In this document: one piece after another, positions 24,969 through 33,146 of the stretch
Numbering within the stretch: position 1 is the stretch's first letter
How the letters are laid out: the number at the start of each line of letters is the position of its first letter
DNA from: Phenylobacterium sp.
GTDB lineage: Bacteria; Pseudomonadota; Alphaproteobacteria; Caulobacterales; Caulobacteraceae
NCBI RefSeq assembly: GCF_030654915.1
Contig: NZ_JAURWM010000079.1
Span: 1 to 37,930, forward strand
Direction of reading: 5' to 3'
Length of the DNA: 37,930 nt
Notes under the pieces: model-generated
The model's database searches: none
What the model was told of the DNA's origin: nothing
The model's input: only the letters and a program-made list of their open reading frames with translations
Translations under genes and position numbers: made by a program

Positions 24969-26501
24969 TCAGGCCAGGGCCGGGGCGCTCTGACCCATTC
25001 GCCGATAGATCAGAGCCTCGGCCACGTGAATGCGGCGCACCGGGCCCGCGCCCTCCAGATCGGCGATTGTGCGAGCCAGCCGCAGGGTGCGGGTCCAGCC
25101 GCGCGCGGTCAGGCCGCCCGCCTCGGCGGCCTTGGCAAGGAGGGCGCGCCCGGCCGGATCGAGGTCGGCGATCTTTTCTAGGAAATCGCCCTGAGCATGG
25201 GCGTTAAGCCGTGCGCCGTCGCCGTCGGTCGCGGCGGCCGCGCGGTCGGCCTGGAGTTGGCGGGCGATGGCGACGCGAGCGGCGGCCTCGCTGGTGCCCT
25301 CAGTCGGCGCGGCCAGGGCGAGATCGGCGGCTGAGACCGGCGGCACGTCGATCTGCAAGTCGATGCGGTCCATGAAAGGTCCGGAGACCTTCATCTGGTA
25401 GTCAGTCTGGCAGCGTGGCGCGCGGCCGCAGGCGCCGCGTCCGGCCCCGCCCATGCCGCACTTGCAGGGGTTCTGGGCGGCGACCAGCTGGAAGCGGGCC
25501 GGATAGCGCACGTGGGCGTTGGCGCGGGCCACGACCACTTCCCCGGTCTCCAGGGGTTGGCGCAGCGAGTCGAGCGCCTGGCTGGAGAACTCCGGAAGTT
25601 CGTCCAAGAATAGCACCCCGTTGTGGGCCAAAGACACCTCGCCGGGCTTCACCTTAAGCCCGCCGCCGGTCAGCGCCGCCATGCTGGCCGAGTGATGAGG
25701 GGTGCGGAACGGCCGCGTGCGGGTCAGGGTGCCCTTGGCGATCAGCCCGGCGACCGAATGGACCATCGAGGTCTCCAACAGCTCGGCCGGCGAGAGGGGC
25801 GGCAGCAGGCCCGGCAACCGGGCGGCCATCATCGATTTGCCCGAGCCGGGCGGTCCGCTGAACAGCAGATTGTGGCCGCCCGCGGCGGCGATCTCCAGAG
25901 CCCGCTTGGCGTTCTCCTGGCCCTTCACATCACGCAGGTCCGGGACCCGCTCGCCGTCCATCATCGGACCCGGCTTGGGCGGCGACAGGATCTGGGTTCC
26001 TCGGAAGTGATTGACCACGGCGATCAGCGACGGCGCGGCCAGGACCCGTGTGTCGCCAGCCCAGGCGGCTTCCGCTCCGGAAGCTTCGGGACAGATCAGT
26101 CCCAGGCCCATGGCCCCGGCCGCGACCGCGGCGGGCAGGGCGCCGGAGACCCCGACGATGCGGCCGTCCAGCGACAGTTCGCCCATCGCCGCCCATTCGG
26201 TCAGGGCGTCGGGCGGCAGGATGCCCATGGCCGCCATCACCGCCAAGGCGATCGGCAGGTCGTAGTGGCTGCCTTCCTTCGGAAGATCGGCGGGCGCCAG
26301 ATTGGCGATGATCCGCTTGGACGGCATGGCTAGGCCAAGCCCGGCGAAGGCGGCCCGCACCCGCTCGCGGCTCTCGGCGACCGCCTTGTCGCCGAGCCCC
26401 ACCAGCATGAACTTCATCTCACCGCCGGTGAGCTGAACCTCGACGTCCACGCGACGCGCCTCGACGCCCTGAAAGGCCACCGTCACGACTCGAGACGCCA
26501 T
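24969..26501 (-). CDS. comM: YifB/ComM-family Mg-chelatase-like AAA+ ATPase
   Basis: AAA+ helicase-like protein; in naturally competent bacteria ComM promotes branch migration during uptake of foreign DNA. The 510-residue product has the N-terminal Lon-protease-like fold (LVGLGDKAVAESRERVRAAF), Walker A GPPGSGKS, Walker B VLFLDELPEF, the zinc-type cluster CKCGMGGAGRGACGRAPRCQ, and the C-terminal chelatase-like domain ending LRLARTIADLEGAGPVRRIHV. A perfect DnaA-box sequence lies 25 bases upstream of its ATG. Whether this organism is competent cannot be told. Confidence 0.93.
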   Translation of the reverse strand: MASRVVTVAFQGVEARRVDVEVQLTGGEMKFMLVGLGDKAVAESRERVRAAFAGLGLAMPSKRIIANLAPADLPKEGSHYDLPIALAVMAAMGILPPDALTEWAAMGELSLDGRIVGVSGALPAAVAAGAMGLGLICPEASGAEAAWAGDTRVLAAPSLIAVVNHFRGTQILSPPKPGPMMDGERVPDLRDVKGQENAKRALEIAAAGGHNLLFSGPPGSGKSMMAARLPGLLPPLSPAELLETSMVHSVAGLIAKGTLTRTRPFRTPHHSASMAALTGGGLKVKPGEVSLAHNGVLFLDELPEFSSQALDSLRQPLETGEVVVARANAHVRYPARFQLVAAQNPCKCGMGGAGRGACGRAPRCQTDYQMKVSGPFMDRIDLQIDVPPVSAADLALAAPTEGTSEAAARVAIARQLQADRAAAATDGDGARLNAHAQGDFLEKIADLDPAGRALLAKAAEAGGLTARGWTRTLRLARTIADLEGAGPVRRIHVAEALIYRRMGQSAPALA

Positions 26502-26525
26502 GCCAACCCCTAGAAATGGCTCAAC

Positions 26526-26534
26526 TTATCCACA
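26526..26534 (+). promoter_or_regulatory. Consensus DnaA-box sequence upstream of comM
   Basis: TTATCCACA is identical to the strong E. coli R1/R4 DnaA box. It lies in the AT-rich 132-base spacer between gshB and comM, where the comM promoter should be. One 9-mer can occur by chance, but it is in a regulatory position. Confidence 0.45.
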
Positions 26535-26633
26535 ACCCCACCATGGCGGGCGGGGCAGATCAAGAACAAAAATAGAACTTTTGGAGAAGTTGAGACGTTT
26601 CCGCGACTTATGCGTGTCTCTTTGTGTTGTAAA

Positions 26634-27581
26634 CTAAGCCGTTGCGCGGATCTGTTCAATCCGGTCCCACATGATCGCCGTGGCGTCGATACCGCTGAAC
26701 CGCTTTAGCGCCTGGGCGCCGGTCGGCGAGGTGACGTTGATCTCGGTCATGTAGTCGCCGATCACGTCGATGCCGACGAACATCAGGCCGCGGCGCTTCA
26801 GCTCCGGGCCGATGATCGCGCAGAGCTCCAGATCGCGGGCCGACAGCTCGACGGCCTCGGCCGTCCCTCCGACCGCCAGGTTGGAGCGGATCTGGCCCTT
26901 TTTCGGCACGCGGTTGATGCCGCCGACCGGCTCGCCGTCAACCAGCAATATGCGCTTGTCGCCCTTGGAGACCGCCGGCAGGAACTTCTGGGCGATCACC
27001 GGCTCGCGACTGATGCCGCGGTGCAGGTCGAGCATGGCGTCGAGGTTCGGGTCGTCGGCCAGCAGCCGCGCCACGCCCGAGCCGCCGAGTCCGTAGAGCG
27101 GCTTCAGGACGATGTCGCCGTGCCGGGCGCGGAAGTCGTAGATCGCCTCGACGTCGGCGGTGATCAGGGTCGGCGGCTGAACGCCGGGGAAGTCGGTGAC
27201 GAACAGCTTCTCGGGCGCGTTGCGCACCTCGGTTGGATTGTTCACCACCAGGGTCGCCGGGTGCACCTTGTCCAGGAAGTGGGTCGAGGTGATGTAGGCC
27301 ATGTCGAACGGCGGGTCCTGGCGCAGCAAGATGACGTCGAAGCTGGCCAGGTCGCGAACCTCCCAGGGGCCGAACTTGGCATGTTCGCCATTCACCGCCT
27401 GGACCGTGACCGAGCGTCCGCGCGCGGTGACCCGGCCATCTTCCATGGCGAGGCGCTCGGGGGTGTAGACGAACAGCTCATGCCCTCGCTCCTGCGCGTT
27501 CAGCAACATCAGGAAGGTCGTATCGCCCTCGATGTTGACGGCCTCGAGGGGGTCCATCTGGACAGCGACCTTCAACGGCAT
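26634..27581 (-). CDS. gshB: Glutathione synthetase
   Basis: ATP-grasp ligase joining gamma-glutamylcysteine and glycine, the last step of glutathione synthesis in the cytoplasm. The 315-residue length is standard. Signatures: the N-terminal [59 protein letters not shown]-grasp region [15 protein letters not shown] and the C-terminal [19 protein letters not shown]. The ATG at 27581 is preceded by AAGGAG. Located downstream of the rsmI-yraN-sirB1 genes, a neighbourhood common in alphaproteobacteria. Confidence 0.96.
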   Translation of the reverse strand: MPLKVAVQMDPLEAVNIEGDTTFLMLLNAQERGHELFVYTPERLAMEDGRVTARGRSVTVQAVNGEHAKFGPWEVRDLASFDVILLRQDPPFDMAYITSTHFLDKVHPATLVVNNPTEVRNAPEKLFVTDFPGVQPPTLITADVEAIYDFRARHGDIVLKPLYGLGGSGVARLLADDPNLDAMLDLHRGISREPVIAQKFLPAVSKGDKRILLVDGEPVGGINRVPKKGQIRSNLAVGGTAEAVELSARDLELCAIIGPELKRRGLMFVGIDVIGDYMTEINVTSPTGAQALKRFSGIDATAIMWDRIEQIRATA

Positions 27582-27675
27582 GGGGAGTGCTCCTTACGGC
27601 CAAGGCGCCAAGGCCAAGGCGTCTGAGATAGTTCGGCGGGACCTAAAGCGCCAGCCAGAAGGCCTGGGCCCGCTG

Positions 27676-28491
27676 TCAGTTCAGCCTTAGGCGGACCCGT
27701 TCGCGTTGGGCTCGGGCGGCCAGGGCCGCGCCGCCGTCCAAGGTGCTGGCGTGGGCCAGCGCCAACAACGCCCCGGCCAGGGCGCCTTGGCCCTCGCGGG
27801 CGGCGGCGACGTCCAGCCAGGGGCGGTGGTCGGCGGGATCGAGCAGGGCCCGGCGCAAGGCTGCGCGCTCGGCGCGCGCGAAGTCGCCGGCCGCGCTGGC
27901 GCGGGCGAAGACGTTGTTCTGCAGCCGGATCAGCACGGCGCGGTCCGAGGCCGGGGCCATCAGGTGATCCAGGCGGTCGGCGACGTTGGGCGTCAGGCCG
28001 GCATGCAGGGCGCGGCGGGTCAGTTCGGAGGGCAGCACCACGCGCCCCTCGCTGAACGGATCGATCGCCAGCGGGCCTTCGATGGTGTCGATGCGCAGCA
28101 GGAAGTGCCCGGGAAAATCGACGCCCTGCACGGTCAGGCCGCACTTGCGCGCGACGTGCAGGTAGTAGACCCCAAGCGTGACCGGCAGGCCCTTGCGCCG
28201 CTCCGCCACGGCGATCACGCAGGCGTTGTCGGGGTCGTCATAGGTGAAGAGGTCGCCGGTCAGGGCCAGGTCGCCTGCCATGGCCTCGGCCAGCGCTTCC
28301 TCGGGACTTTCCAGGCGCAGGCGGTCGGTCAGGCGCTCCACGCCCAGGCGGGCCAGGTCGCGGGCGACTTGGGGGTCACGGCCGGGATCGTCGTGGACGG
28401 AGCAGGCGATGGCGGCTTCCAGCAGCGGAAACTCACCCTCGGGCGCACGCCCAGCCTCGCTCAATATTCCTTCGGCGTCCTCGCGGGTCAT
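27676..28491 (-). CDS. SirB1/transglutaminase-like family protein
   Basis: A 271-residue protein of the SirB1 (Transglut_core2) family. The core shows RRKGLPVTLGVYYLHVARKCGL and VDFPGHFLLRID, including the conserved His and Cys of the transglutaminase-like fold, then a C-terminal region resembling a tetratricopeptide repeat (DRAVLIRLQNNVFARASAAG, LLDPADHRPWLDVA). No enzymatic function is established for most members. It begins ten bases after yraN and ends the rdgB-hemW-rsmI-yraN series. Confidence 0.85.
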   Translation of the reverse strand: MTREDAEGILSEAGRAPEGEFPLLEAAIACSVHDDPGRDPQVARDLARLGVERLTDRLRLESPEEALAEAMAGDLALTGDLFTYDDPDNACVIAVAERRKGLPVTLGVYYLHVARKCGLTVQGVDFPGHFLLRIDTIEGPLAIDPFSEGRVVLPSELTRRALHAGLTPNVADRLDHLMAPASDRAVLIRLQNNVFARASAAGDFARAERAALRRALLDPADHRPWLDVAAAREGQGALAGALLALAHASTLDGGAALAARAQRERVRLRLN

Positions 28492-28501
28492 GGGGTCTGT
28501 T

Positions 28502-28876
28502 TCAAGCGCCCTTCCAGGCGTCGGGGCTGTGAACGGGAAGCCGGCCTGGCGCCAGGGCGACCAGATCGAGGCGAACCGCCAGATTTTGCAAGCTTGGCCG
28601 GCGCGCGGCGATGGCCTGTCCGGCGCGACGGAGGCGGTCGCGTTGCATCTGGGTCACGGTTTCGAGCGCGGCCTCCAGGGTCTGGCGCTGTTTCACCTCG
28701 ACCACGGCCAGCACGCCGCCGCGCTGGGCCAGCAGGTCGATCTCGCCTTGCGGCGTGCGCAGACGGAAGCCGAGGATCCGGTAACCCTTGAGCATCAGCC
28801 ATAACGCGGCCCAGGCCTCGGCTCGCCGCCCGGCCCGCCTGGCGGCGGCGCCGCGCGCCTGCCGGTCGGGATTCAA
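28502..28876 (-). CDS. yraN: YraN/UPF0102 endonuclease-fold protein
   Basis: A 124-residue protein with the Holliday-junction-resolvase-like fold of UPF0102. The restriction-endonuclease-type motif is present: GEIDLLA followed by VVEVKQRQ, giving the E-x-D and E-x-K residues. It starts with TTG at 28876, which overlaps the rsmI stop (TTGA); no later Met is acceptable because the core begins near residue 18. Coupling to rsmI is typical. The biological function is unsettled. Confidence 0.88.
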   Translation of the reverse strand: MNPDRQARGAAARRAGRRAEAWAALWLMLKGYRILGFRLRTPQGEIDLLAQRGGVLAVVEVKQRQTLEAALETVTQMQRDRLRRAGQAIAARRPSLQNLAVRLDLVALAPGRLPVHSPDAWKGA

Positions 28877-29748
28877 GCGGGTCGCTCCTGCTTGAGCTCC
28901 ATGGCCCGCCGATAGAGGTCGCGGCGCGGCAGGCCCAGCGCCTTGGCGACCTCGGAGGCGGCCTCGGCCGGCCGCAGCCGGGTCAGGGCGTCAGCCAGGG
29001 CGGTGTCAGCGTCGGCGGCGGTGGCGGCTTCCTCGCGGCCGGGGCCGACCAGGATGACGATCTCGCCCTTGGGCGTGTCGCAGCGCGGATCGGCGGCGAG
29101 CTCGGGCAGGGTTCCGCGGATCACGGTCTCGTAGAGCTTGGTCAGTTCACGGGCGACGGCGGCTTCGCGCGGGCCGAACACGGCGGACATGTCGGCCAGG
29201 CTCGAGGCGAGGCGCGGACCGCTCTCGAAGAACACAAGGGTGGTGCGGATCCCGGCCAACTCCTCGAAGAAGGTGCGGCGCGCGGCGCTCTTGGGCGGCG
29301 CGAAGCCGGCGAACATGAAGCGGTCGGTGGGCAGGCCGGCGACCGACAAGCCCGCCAGCAGCGCCGAGGCGCCGGGGATAGGATAGACGGCCGAACCCTG
29401 CGCCACCGCCTCTCGAACGATCCGGAAGCCGGGATCGGAGACCAGGGGCGTACCGGCGTCGGAGACGAGCGCCACGCGCCCGCCCTCGGCCAGCACCGCC
29501 AGGGCCTTGAGGCCGCCACGCTCGGCGGTGTGCTCGTCATAGCGTTCGAGCTTCTTGGACAGGCCGTAGGCGGTCAGCAGCTTGGCCGCGACGCGGGTGT
29601 CCTCGGCCAACACCAGGTCGACGGCCGACAGCACGTCCAGCGCCCGCAGGGTGATGTCCCGCAGGTTCCCGATCGGGGTCGCCACGATGTAGAGCCCCGG
29701 ATCTAGCGGGTTCTCGGACAGGGCGGGCGGGGGCGGGTGACGCGACAT
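28873..29748 (-). CDS. rsmI: 16S rRNA (cytidine-1402-2'-O)-methyltransferase
   Basis: SAM-dependent tetrapyrrole-methylase-fold enzyme that 2'-O-methylates C1402 in the decoding centre. The 291-residue product contains VATPIGNLRDITLRAL (from residue 22), VLAEDTRV, ALVSDAGTPLVSDPGFRIVR, IPGASALLAGLSVAGLPTDR and the C-terminal helical extension KALGLPRRDLYRRAMELKQE. The start is an ATG at 29748. It overlaps yraN by four bases and follows hemW by 24 bases. Confidence 0.95.
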   Translation of the reverse strand: MSRHPPPPALSENPLDPGLYIVATPIGNLRDITLRALDVLSAVDLVLAEDTRVAAKLLTAYGLSKKLERYDEHTAERGGLKALAVLAEGGRVALVSDAGTPLVSDPGFRIVREAVAQGSAVYPIPGASALLAGLSVAGLPTDRFMFAGFAPPKSAARRTFFEELAGIRTTLVFFESGPRLASSLADMSAVFGPREAAVARELTKLYETVIRGTLPELAADPRCDTPKGEIVILVGPGREEAATAADADTALADALTRLRPAEAASEVAKALGLPRRDLYRRAMELKQERPA

Positions 29749-29772
29749 GGGGAACGCTTCGCCGGTTATCGC

Positions 29773-30936
29773 TCAGGTCGCAAGCCTGGACGTCACGTGG
29801 TCCAGGATCAGACGGCCGGCGGGGGTGGCGCGCAAGCGGTCGGGATCGGGGGCCAGCAGCCCCGCGGCGATCAGGTCGCGGACCTCGAGATGGACCGGCG
29901 AAAGTCCCAGGGCGCGAACCTCTTCAAAGCTTACGCCCTGTTCGATCCGCAGGCCGGCCAGCAGCCGCTCCTCGGCGACTTCGACCGGGGTGAGCCGCTC
30001 TTGGGTGGCGAACCCCGTGCCGTCCTCGCGCACGGCGGCGATGTAGTCGGCGGGCTTGGCGTGGGCGTGGGTGGCGATGCGCACACCTTGCCGGGTCAGG
30101 CGGCCGTGGGCGCCGGGGCCGACGCCGACATAGTCCGCGCCCGTCCAGTAGACGAGGTTGTGGCGCGAGCGCGCGGCCTGACCACGGGCATGGTTGGAGA
30201 CCTCGTAGGCGGTGAAGCCGGCGGCCTCCAACACCGATTGGGTGGTTTCGAACAGTTCGGCGGCCACATCCTCGCCCGGTGGGACCAGCTGGCCGCGTCG
30301 GACCGCGCGGTCGAAGGCGGTGCCGGCCTCGATGGTCAGCTGGTAGGGCGACAGGTGCTCGGCTCCCAGCGCGATGGCTTCGCCTAGTTCCTCGCGCCAA
30401 GCCTGCGGCGTCTGGTTTGGCCGGGCGTAGATCAGGTCCAGCGACAGGCGCGGGAAGGTCTTGGCCGCCAGGGCGGCGGCGCGCCGGGCCGAGGCGGCGT
30501 CGTGATTGCGTCCGAGCAGGGTCAGCGAGGCGTCGTCCAAGGCCTGCAGCCCCAGGGACAGTCGGTCGACCCCGGCCTGGGCGAAGGCGGCGAAGTGATC
30601 GGCCTCGGCGTCGGTGGGGTTGGCCTCCAGCGTCACCTCGACGGGATCGTCCGGCGACCATAGGGACCGGGCCAGGGCGATCAGTTCGGCCGCCCAGGCC
30701 GGGTCCATCAGCGAGGGCGTGCCGCCGCCGAGGAAGATCGAGACCAGCCGCCGGCCGCCGGTCAGCTCGCGCTGGGCGCGCAGATCATCGGCGATAGCGG
30801 CGAACAACTCGGCCTGTTCGGCCTTGCGGCCCCGGTCGCGAAAGACGTTGAAGTCGCAATAGGGGCAGATCTTCGCGCAGTAGGGCCAATGGATGTAGAG
30901 CCCCAGCGGCGTCTCGGTCTGCGCGACCTCGCTCAC
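29773..30936 (-). CDS. hemW: Radical SAM heme chaperone HemW
   Basis: Homologue of coproporphyrinogen oxidase HemN that acts as a heme chaperone. The 387-residue product has the radical-SAM cluster CAKICPYC (Cys20, Cys24, Cys27), followed by [18 protein letters not shown] and [12 protein letters not shown]. As in HemW (not HemN), the motif is CxxxCxxC without a further Cys. The HemW-type C-terminal HTH-like part is present. The GTG start overlaps the rdgB stop (GTGA), so rdgB and hemW are coupled. Confidence 0.93.
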   Translation of the reverse strand: MSEVAQTETPLGLYIHWPYCAKICPYCDFNVFRDRGRKAEQAELFAAIADDLRAQRELTGGRRLVSIFLGGGTPSLMDPAWAAELIALARSLWSPDDPVEVTLEANPTDAEADHFAAFAQAGVDRLSLGLQALDDASLTLLGRNHDAASARRAAALAAKTFPRLSLDLIYARPNQTPQAWREELGEAIALGAEHLSPYQLTIEAGTAFDRAVRRGQLVPPGEDVAAELFETTQSVLEAAGFTAYEVSNHARGQAARSRHNLVYWTGADYVGVGPGAHGRLTRQGVRIATHAHAKPADYIAAVREDGTGFATQERLTPVEVAEERLLAGLRIEQGVSFEEVRALGLSPVHLEVRDLIAAGLLAPDPDRLRATPAGRLILDHVTSRLAT

Positions 30937-31532
30937 AGCAGGGCGGCCTTGAGCTTGGCGAAGGCCTGCGCCCGGTGGCTGATGGCGTCCTTCTTGTCGG
31001 GATCCATCTCGCCAAAGGTGATGTCGTGGCCCAGCGCCTGGAAGATCGGGTCATAGCCGTGGCCGCGCTCGCCGCGGCCTGGGAACACCAAGGTCCCGTC
31101 GACGCGTCCCTCGACCACCACGGCCGGGCCGCCCGGCCAGGCGAGCGCCAGGGCGCAGGTGAACCAGGCGGAGAAGTCCTCGGCGCCGGCTTCCTCCAGC
31201 CGCGCTTCGACTTTCTTCATGGCGCCGACGAAGTCCTTTTCCGGCCCGCCCCAGCGCGCCGAAAAAATGCCCGGCTGGCCATCGAGGGCGGCGACCGACA
31301 GGCCCGAATCGTCGGCCAGCGCGATCAGGCCCGAGGCCTCGGCGGCAGCGCGGGCCTTGAGCAGGGCGTTGCCGGTGAAGGTGGCCTCGGTCTCCTCGGG
31401 TTCAGGCAGGCCCAGGCTGCCGGCGGTCACCAGCTCGAAGCGGTTGTCGAGGATCGCGGCCAGTTCGCGGGCCTTGCCCGGATTGTGGGTGGCGACCACC
31501 AGCTTCGCGCCGGGTTCGAGCTTCAGAGCCAT
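30933..31532 (-). CDS. rdgB: Non-canonical purine NTP pyrophosphatase
   Basis: RdgB/HAM1 enzyme hydrolysing ITP, dITP and XTP to monophosphates so that deaminated purines do not enter DNA and RNA. The 199-residue product has [50 protein letters not shown] and the C-terminal SHRAQAF. I chose the ATG at 31532, which has GAAGG eight bases upstream; a further in-frame start at 31592 would add 20 residues with no family match. It is the first gene of the rdgB-hemW-rsmI-yraN-sirB1 series. Confidence 0.95.
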   Translation of the reverse strand: MALKLEPGAKLVVATHNPGKARELAAILDNRFELVTAGSLGLPEPEETEATFTGNALLKARAAAEASGLIALADDSGLSVAALDGQPGIFSARWGGPEKDFVGAMKKVEARLEEAGAEDFSAWFTCALALAWPGGPAVVVEGRVDGTLVFPGRGERGHGYDPIFQALGHDITFGEMDPDKKDAISHRAQAFAKLKAALL

Positions 31533-31605
31533 TGGAAAACCTTCTGAAATGCGGGGGCGGCGGACCATATGCCGCCCGGGCTTCCGTTGCATTGCAAAAG
31601 TTTAA

Positions 31606-31643
31606 CATCGTTTTTCGATAATTAGTTTGATCGAAAAGCGATG
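31606..31643. promoter_or_regulatory. AT-rich 14-bp inverted repeat between rdgB and the DUF2975 gene
   Basis: CATCGTTTTTCGAT (31606-31619) and ATCGAAAAGCGATG (31630-31643) are inverted copies with one mismatch, separated by ten bases. The stretch is markedly AT-rich in this genome and lies between divergent genes. A smaller perfect palindrome, TTGCATTGCAA, sits just before it at 31587-31597. It is a good candidate operator for a dimeric regulator; which one is unknown. Confidence 0.6.
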
Positions 31644-31693
31644 CGGCCATATCGAGTAAAGGCAGATTGCGGCACGTTACGCCCCGGCCGCTC

Positions 31694-31783
31694 ATGGAGA
31701 GCCCGATGTTCCGCCCCGCGATGAACCTACCTGATCTCGCCGCGCCCGCGCCGGCCTTGGTCGGCGCCGGTGTGATCGCCTAG
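31694..31783 (+). CDS. Possible 29-codon leader peptide or small ORF
   Basis: An ATG at 31694 opens a 29-codon frame to a TAG at 31781-31783; a second in-frame ATG at 31706 has GGAGAG just upstream, giving 25 residues rich in Pro and Ala (MFRPAMNLPDLAAPAPALV). It lies 30 bases before the DUF2975 gene and may be a leader peptide, a small protein or chance. Confidence 0.25.
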   Translation: MESPMFRPAMNLPDLAAPAPALVGAGVIA

Positions 31784-31815
31784 TCTCAGCCATGTTTCTT
31801 GGACGGAGGGCCGCG

Positions 31816-32346
31816 ATGCGCGCCTTGGGGCCTGGCTCGGTGTCGAGCTTCCTGAAGATCATCTTGGATGTGGTCTTCGTCGCACTCTGGATCGGCCTCG
31901 GCGCCGTGGCGCTGATGATGCTCGCCGCCCTGCTGTTCAGCTTCAATCCCGACCTGATCGATAACTTCTCGATCCGCGCCGGCGACGCCGAAATCGTCTC
32001 GCGGGGGCCGGTGCTGCTGGGCGGCCTGGCCGCGGCGGGCCTCTACCTGGCCGGCGTGCTGGTGATCGTTGAGCGGCTGCGCAAGATCTTCGCGACCCTG
32101 ACCGCCGGGGATCCCTTCCATCCTGAGAACGTGCGCCGCCTGCGGGTGATCGGCCTGGTGCTGGCCGGCCTGGAGATCGGCCGCTACGTGATCTATGGCC
32201 TGGGCATGTGGGCGCTGCCAGACGCCGACATCCAGCGGCCGGAGTTCAGCCCGACGGCCTGGTTCTCGGTGCTGGTGGTGTTCGTATTGGCCGAGGTGTT
32301 CCGCGAAGGCGCCCGCCTGCGCCGTGAAGCGGAGCTGACGATCTAG
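31816..32346 (+). CDS. DUF2975 family membrane protein
   Basis: A 176-residue inner-membrane protein with four helices (about 15-40, 60-80, 103-125 and 140-160), matching the DUF2975 pattern, including RKIFATLTAGDPFHPENVRRLRVIG after helix two. I prefer the ATG at 31816, which has GGAGGG five bases upstream; an earlier ATG at 31792 would add eight residues. Two bases separate its stop from the HTH gene. DUF2975/HTH pairs are widespread; the membrane protein is thought to influence the regulator, but I know of no established mechanism. Confidence 0.8.
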   Translation: MRALGPGSVSSFLKIILDVVFVALWIGLGAVALMMLAALLFSFNPDLIDNFSIRAGDAEIVSRGPVLLGGLAAAGLYLAGVLVIVERLRKIFATLTAGDPFHPENVRRLRVIGLVLAGLEIGRYVIYGLGMWALPDADIQRPEFSPTAWFSVLVVFVLAEVFREGARLRREAELTI

Positions 32347-32348
32347 CC

Positions 32349-32588
32349 ATGCCGATCCGTGTGAACCTCGACCGCGTGCTGCTCGACCGCCGCATGTCGC
32401 TGACCGAACTGGCCGACCGGGTCGGCGTGACCATCGCCAACCTTTCGATCCTCAAGACCGGCAAGGCGCGCGCCGTGCGGTTCTCGACCCTGGCCGCGCT
32501 CTGCCGCGAGCTCGATTGCCAGCCGGGCGACTTGCTCATCTACGAGCCTGGCCCCGATGATGGTCCGTCGGACGACGAGTTGGACTAG
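32349..32588 (+). CDS. Small XRE-type regulator paired with DUF2975
   Basis: A 79-residue DNA-binding protein consisting almost only of an HTH domain (YozG-like): MSLTELADRVGVTIANLSIL and LAALCRELDCQPGDLLIYEP, then an acidic tail (DDGPSDDELD). The start lies two bases after the DUF2975 stop, so the two form an operon. It probably regulates its own unit; the palindrome at 31606-31643 is the nearest candidate site. Confidence 0.88.
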   Translation: MPIRVNLDRVLLDRRMSLTELADRVGVTIANLSILKTGKARAVRFSTLAALCRELDCQPGDLLIYEPGPDDGPSDDELD

Positions 32589-32881
32589 GCGCCGATCGTT
32601 CCAAGCTTCAGCTTGCCGAGAGCATAGGTCGTGAGGGAGTTGGGGCGTGACGGCGATGGCCCCCTGGGCTCGGGGTTGTGGCCCATGGCGCCTCGGTATT
32701 CCGCGCCATTCCATTCCTGGACGGCGCTTGGGAGCAGCGGCAGGTGGAAAAATACCTCGGCCGCAAACTGTAGGAATGGTTGGCGACGGCCTCGGTCGTC
32801 CCGAAGCGTGGCCTTTATGCCGCATCGCGGCATGCGCACCCAAAAATTGCAGCGCACCTGTCAAAAATGCAGGCGTAACCA
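32589..32881. other. Region of about 290 bases without a supported gene
   Basis: No convincing coding frame. A minus-strand frame (32857-32585) is open but lacks a start context and a recognisable protein. The clearest element is a perfect ATGCCGC/GCGGCAT hairpin with an ATC loop at 32817-32833. It ends at the promoter of the 35-residue gene. It may be a decayed gene or a regulatory RNA region. Confidence 0.4.
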
Positions 32882-32932
32882 TTGATAACCCAGCGTCAGC
32901 CTTCTATATGCGCTGCAACAATTGCTGCATCG
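32882..32932 (+). promoter_or_regulatory. Promoter and start-site palindrome of the 35-residue gene
   Basis: TTGATA (32882-32887) and TATATG (32905-32910) are separated by exactly 17 bases. Directly after the -10 box lies a 22-bp palindrome: CGCTGCAACAA (32911-32921) followed by TTGCTGCATCG (32922-32932), matching at nine of eleven pairs. It would cover the transcription start, a typical place for a repressor. Its TGC/GCA-rich make-up resembles sites I recall for the PHB-responsive regulator PhaR; that link is speculative. Confidence 0.65.
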
Positions 32933-32948
32933 CACAAAGGAGAAGGAC

Positions 32949-33056
32949 ATGGCTCAAGCCGTTGAAAGCTTCATCGATCGTCTGATGGGTCCGTTCGCTC
33001 GCGAACTCGCCCGCATGCCGGCTTCGTCGTTCCGCTATCTGCTGAACGGCTTCTAA
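32949..33056 (+). CDS. Small protein of 35 residues, strongly translated
   Basis: ATG at 32949 after AAAGGAGAAGG, with the AAGGAG core six bases upstream, the best ribosome site in the window. The product begins MAQAVESFIDRLMGPFAREL and continues RMPASSFRYLLNGF. The first half forms an amphipathic helix, the end is aromatic; no signal peptide. Third codon positions are GC-rich as in real genes. It has its own promoter and operator-like palindrome, a CCGGCGAC/GTCGCCGG stem-loop at 33066-33085 and a strong terminator, giving a predicted transcript of about 220 bases. I do not recognise the family; a peripheral membrane or granule-surface protein, or a dual-function RNA, are possibilities. Confidence 0.8.
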   Translation: MAQAVESFIDRLMGPFARELARMPASSFRYLLNGF

Positions 33057-33103
33057 GAACGACATCCGGCGACCCTCGTCGCCGGCCGTACTGATTGATG
33101 ATG

Positions 33104-33136
33104 AAACGCCGCTCCCGCCCCCGGAGCGGCGTTTTT
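33104..33136. terminator. Bidirectional terminator between the 35-residue gene and rph
   Basis: A perfect 12-bp stem, AAACGCCGCTCC with GGAGCGGCGTTT, closes a seven-base loop and ends in TTTTT on the plus strand; the minus strand gives TTT as well. It serves the small gene and the convergent rph, whose stop is ten bases away. Confidence 0.9.
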
Positions 33137-33146
33137 GATTCTGCGA

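Noticed and set aside
27706..28791. A 361-codon plus-strand frame opposite sirB1 and yraN
   Set aside because: Both minus-strand genes are recognisable families in a tight operon; the opposite frame has no domain.
32585..32857. A minus-strand frame of 90 codons in the spacer after the HTH gene
   Set aside because: No ribosome site, atypical composition and no recognisable family; its end overlaps the HTH gene stop. A decayed gene cannot be excluded.
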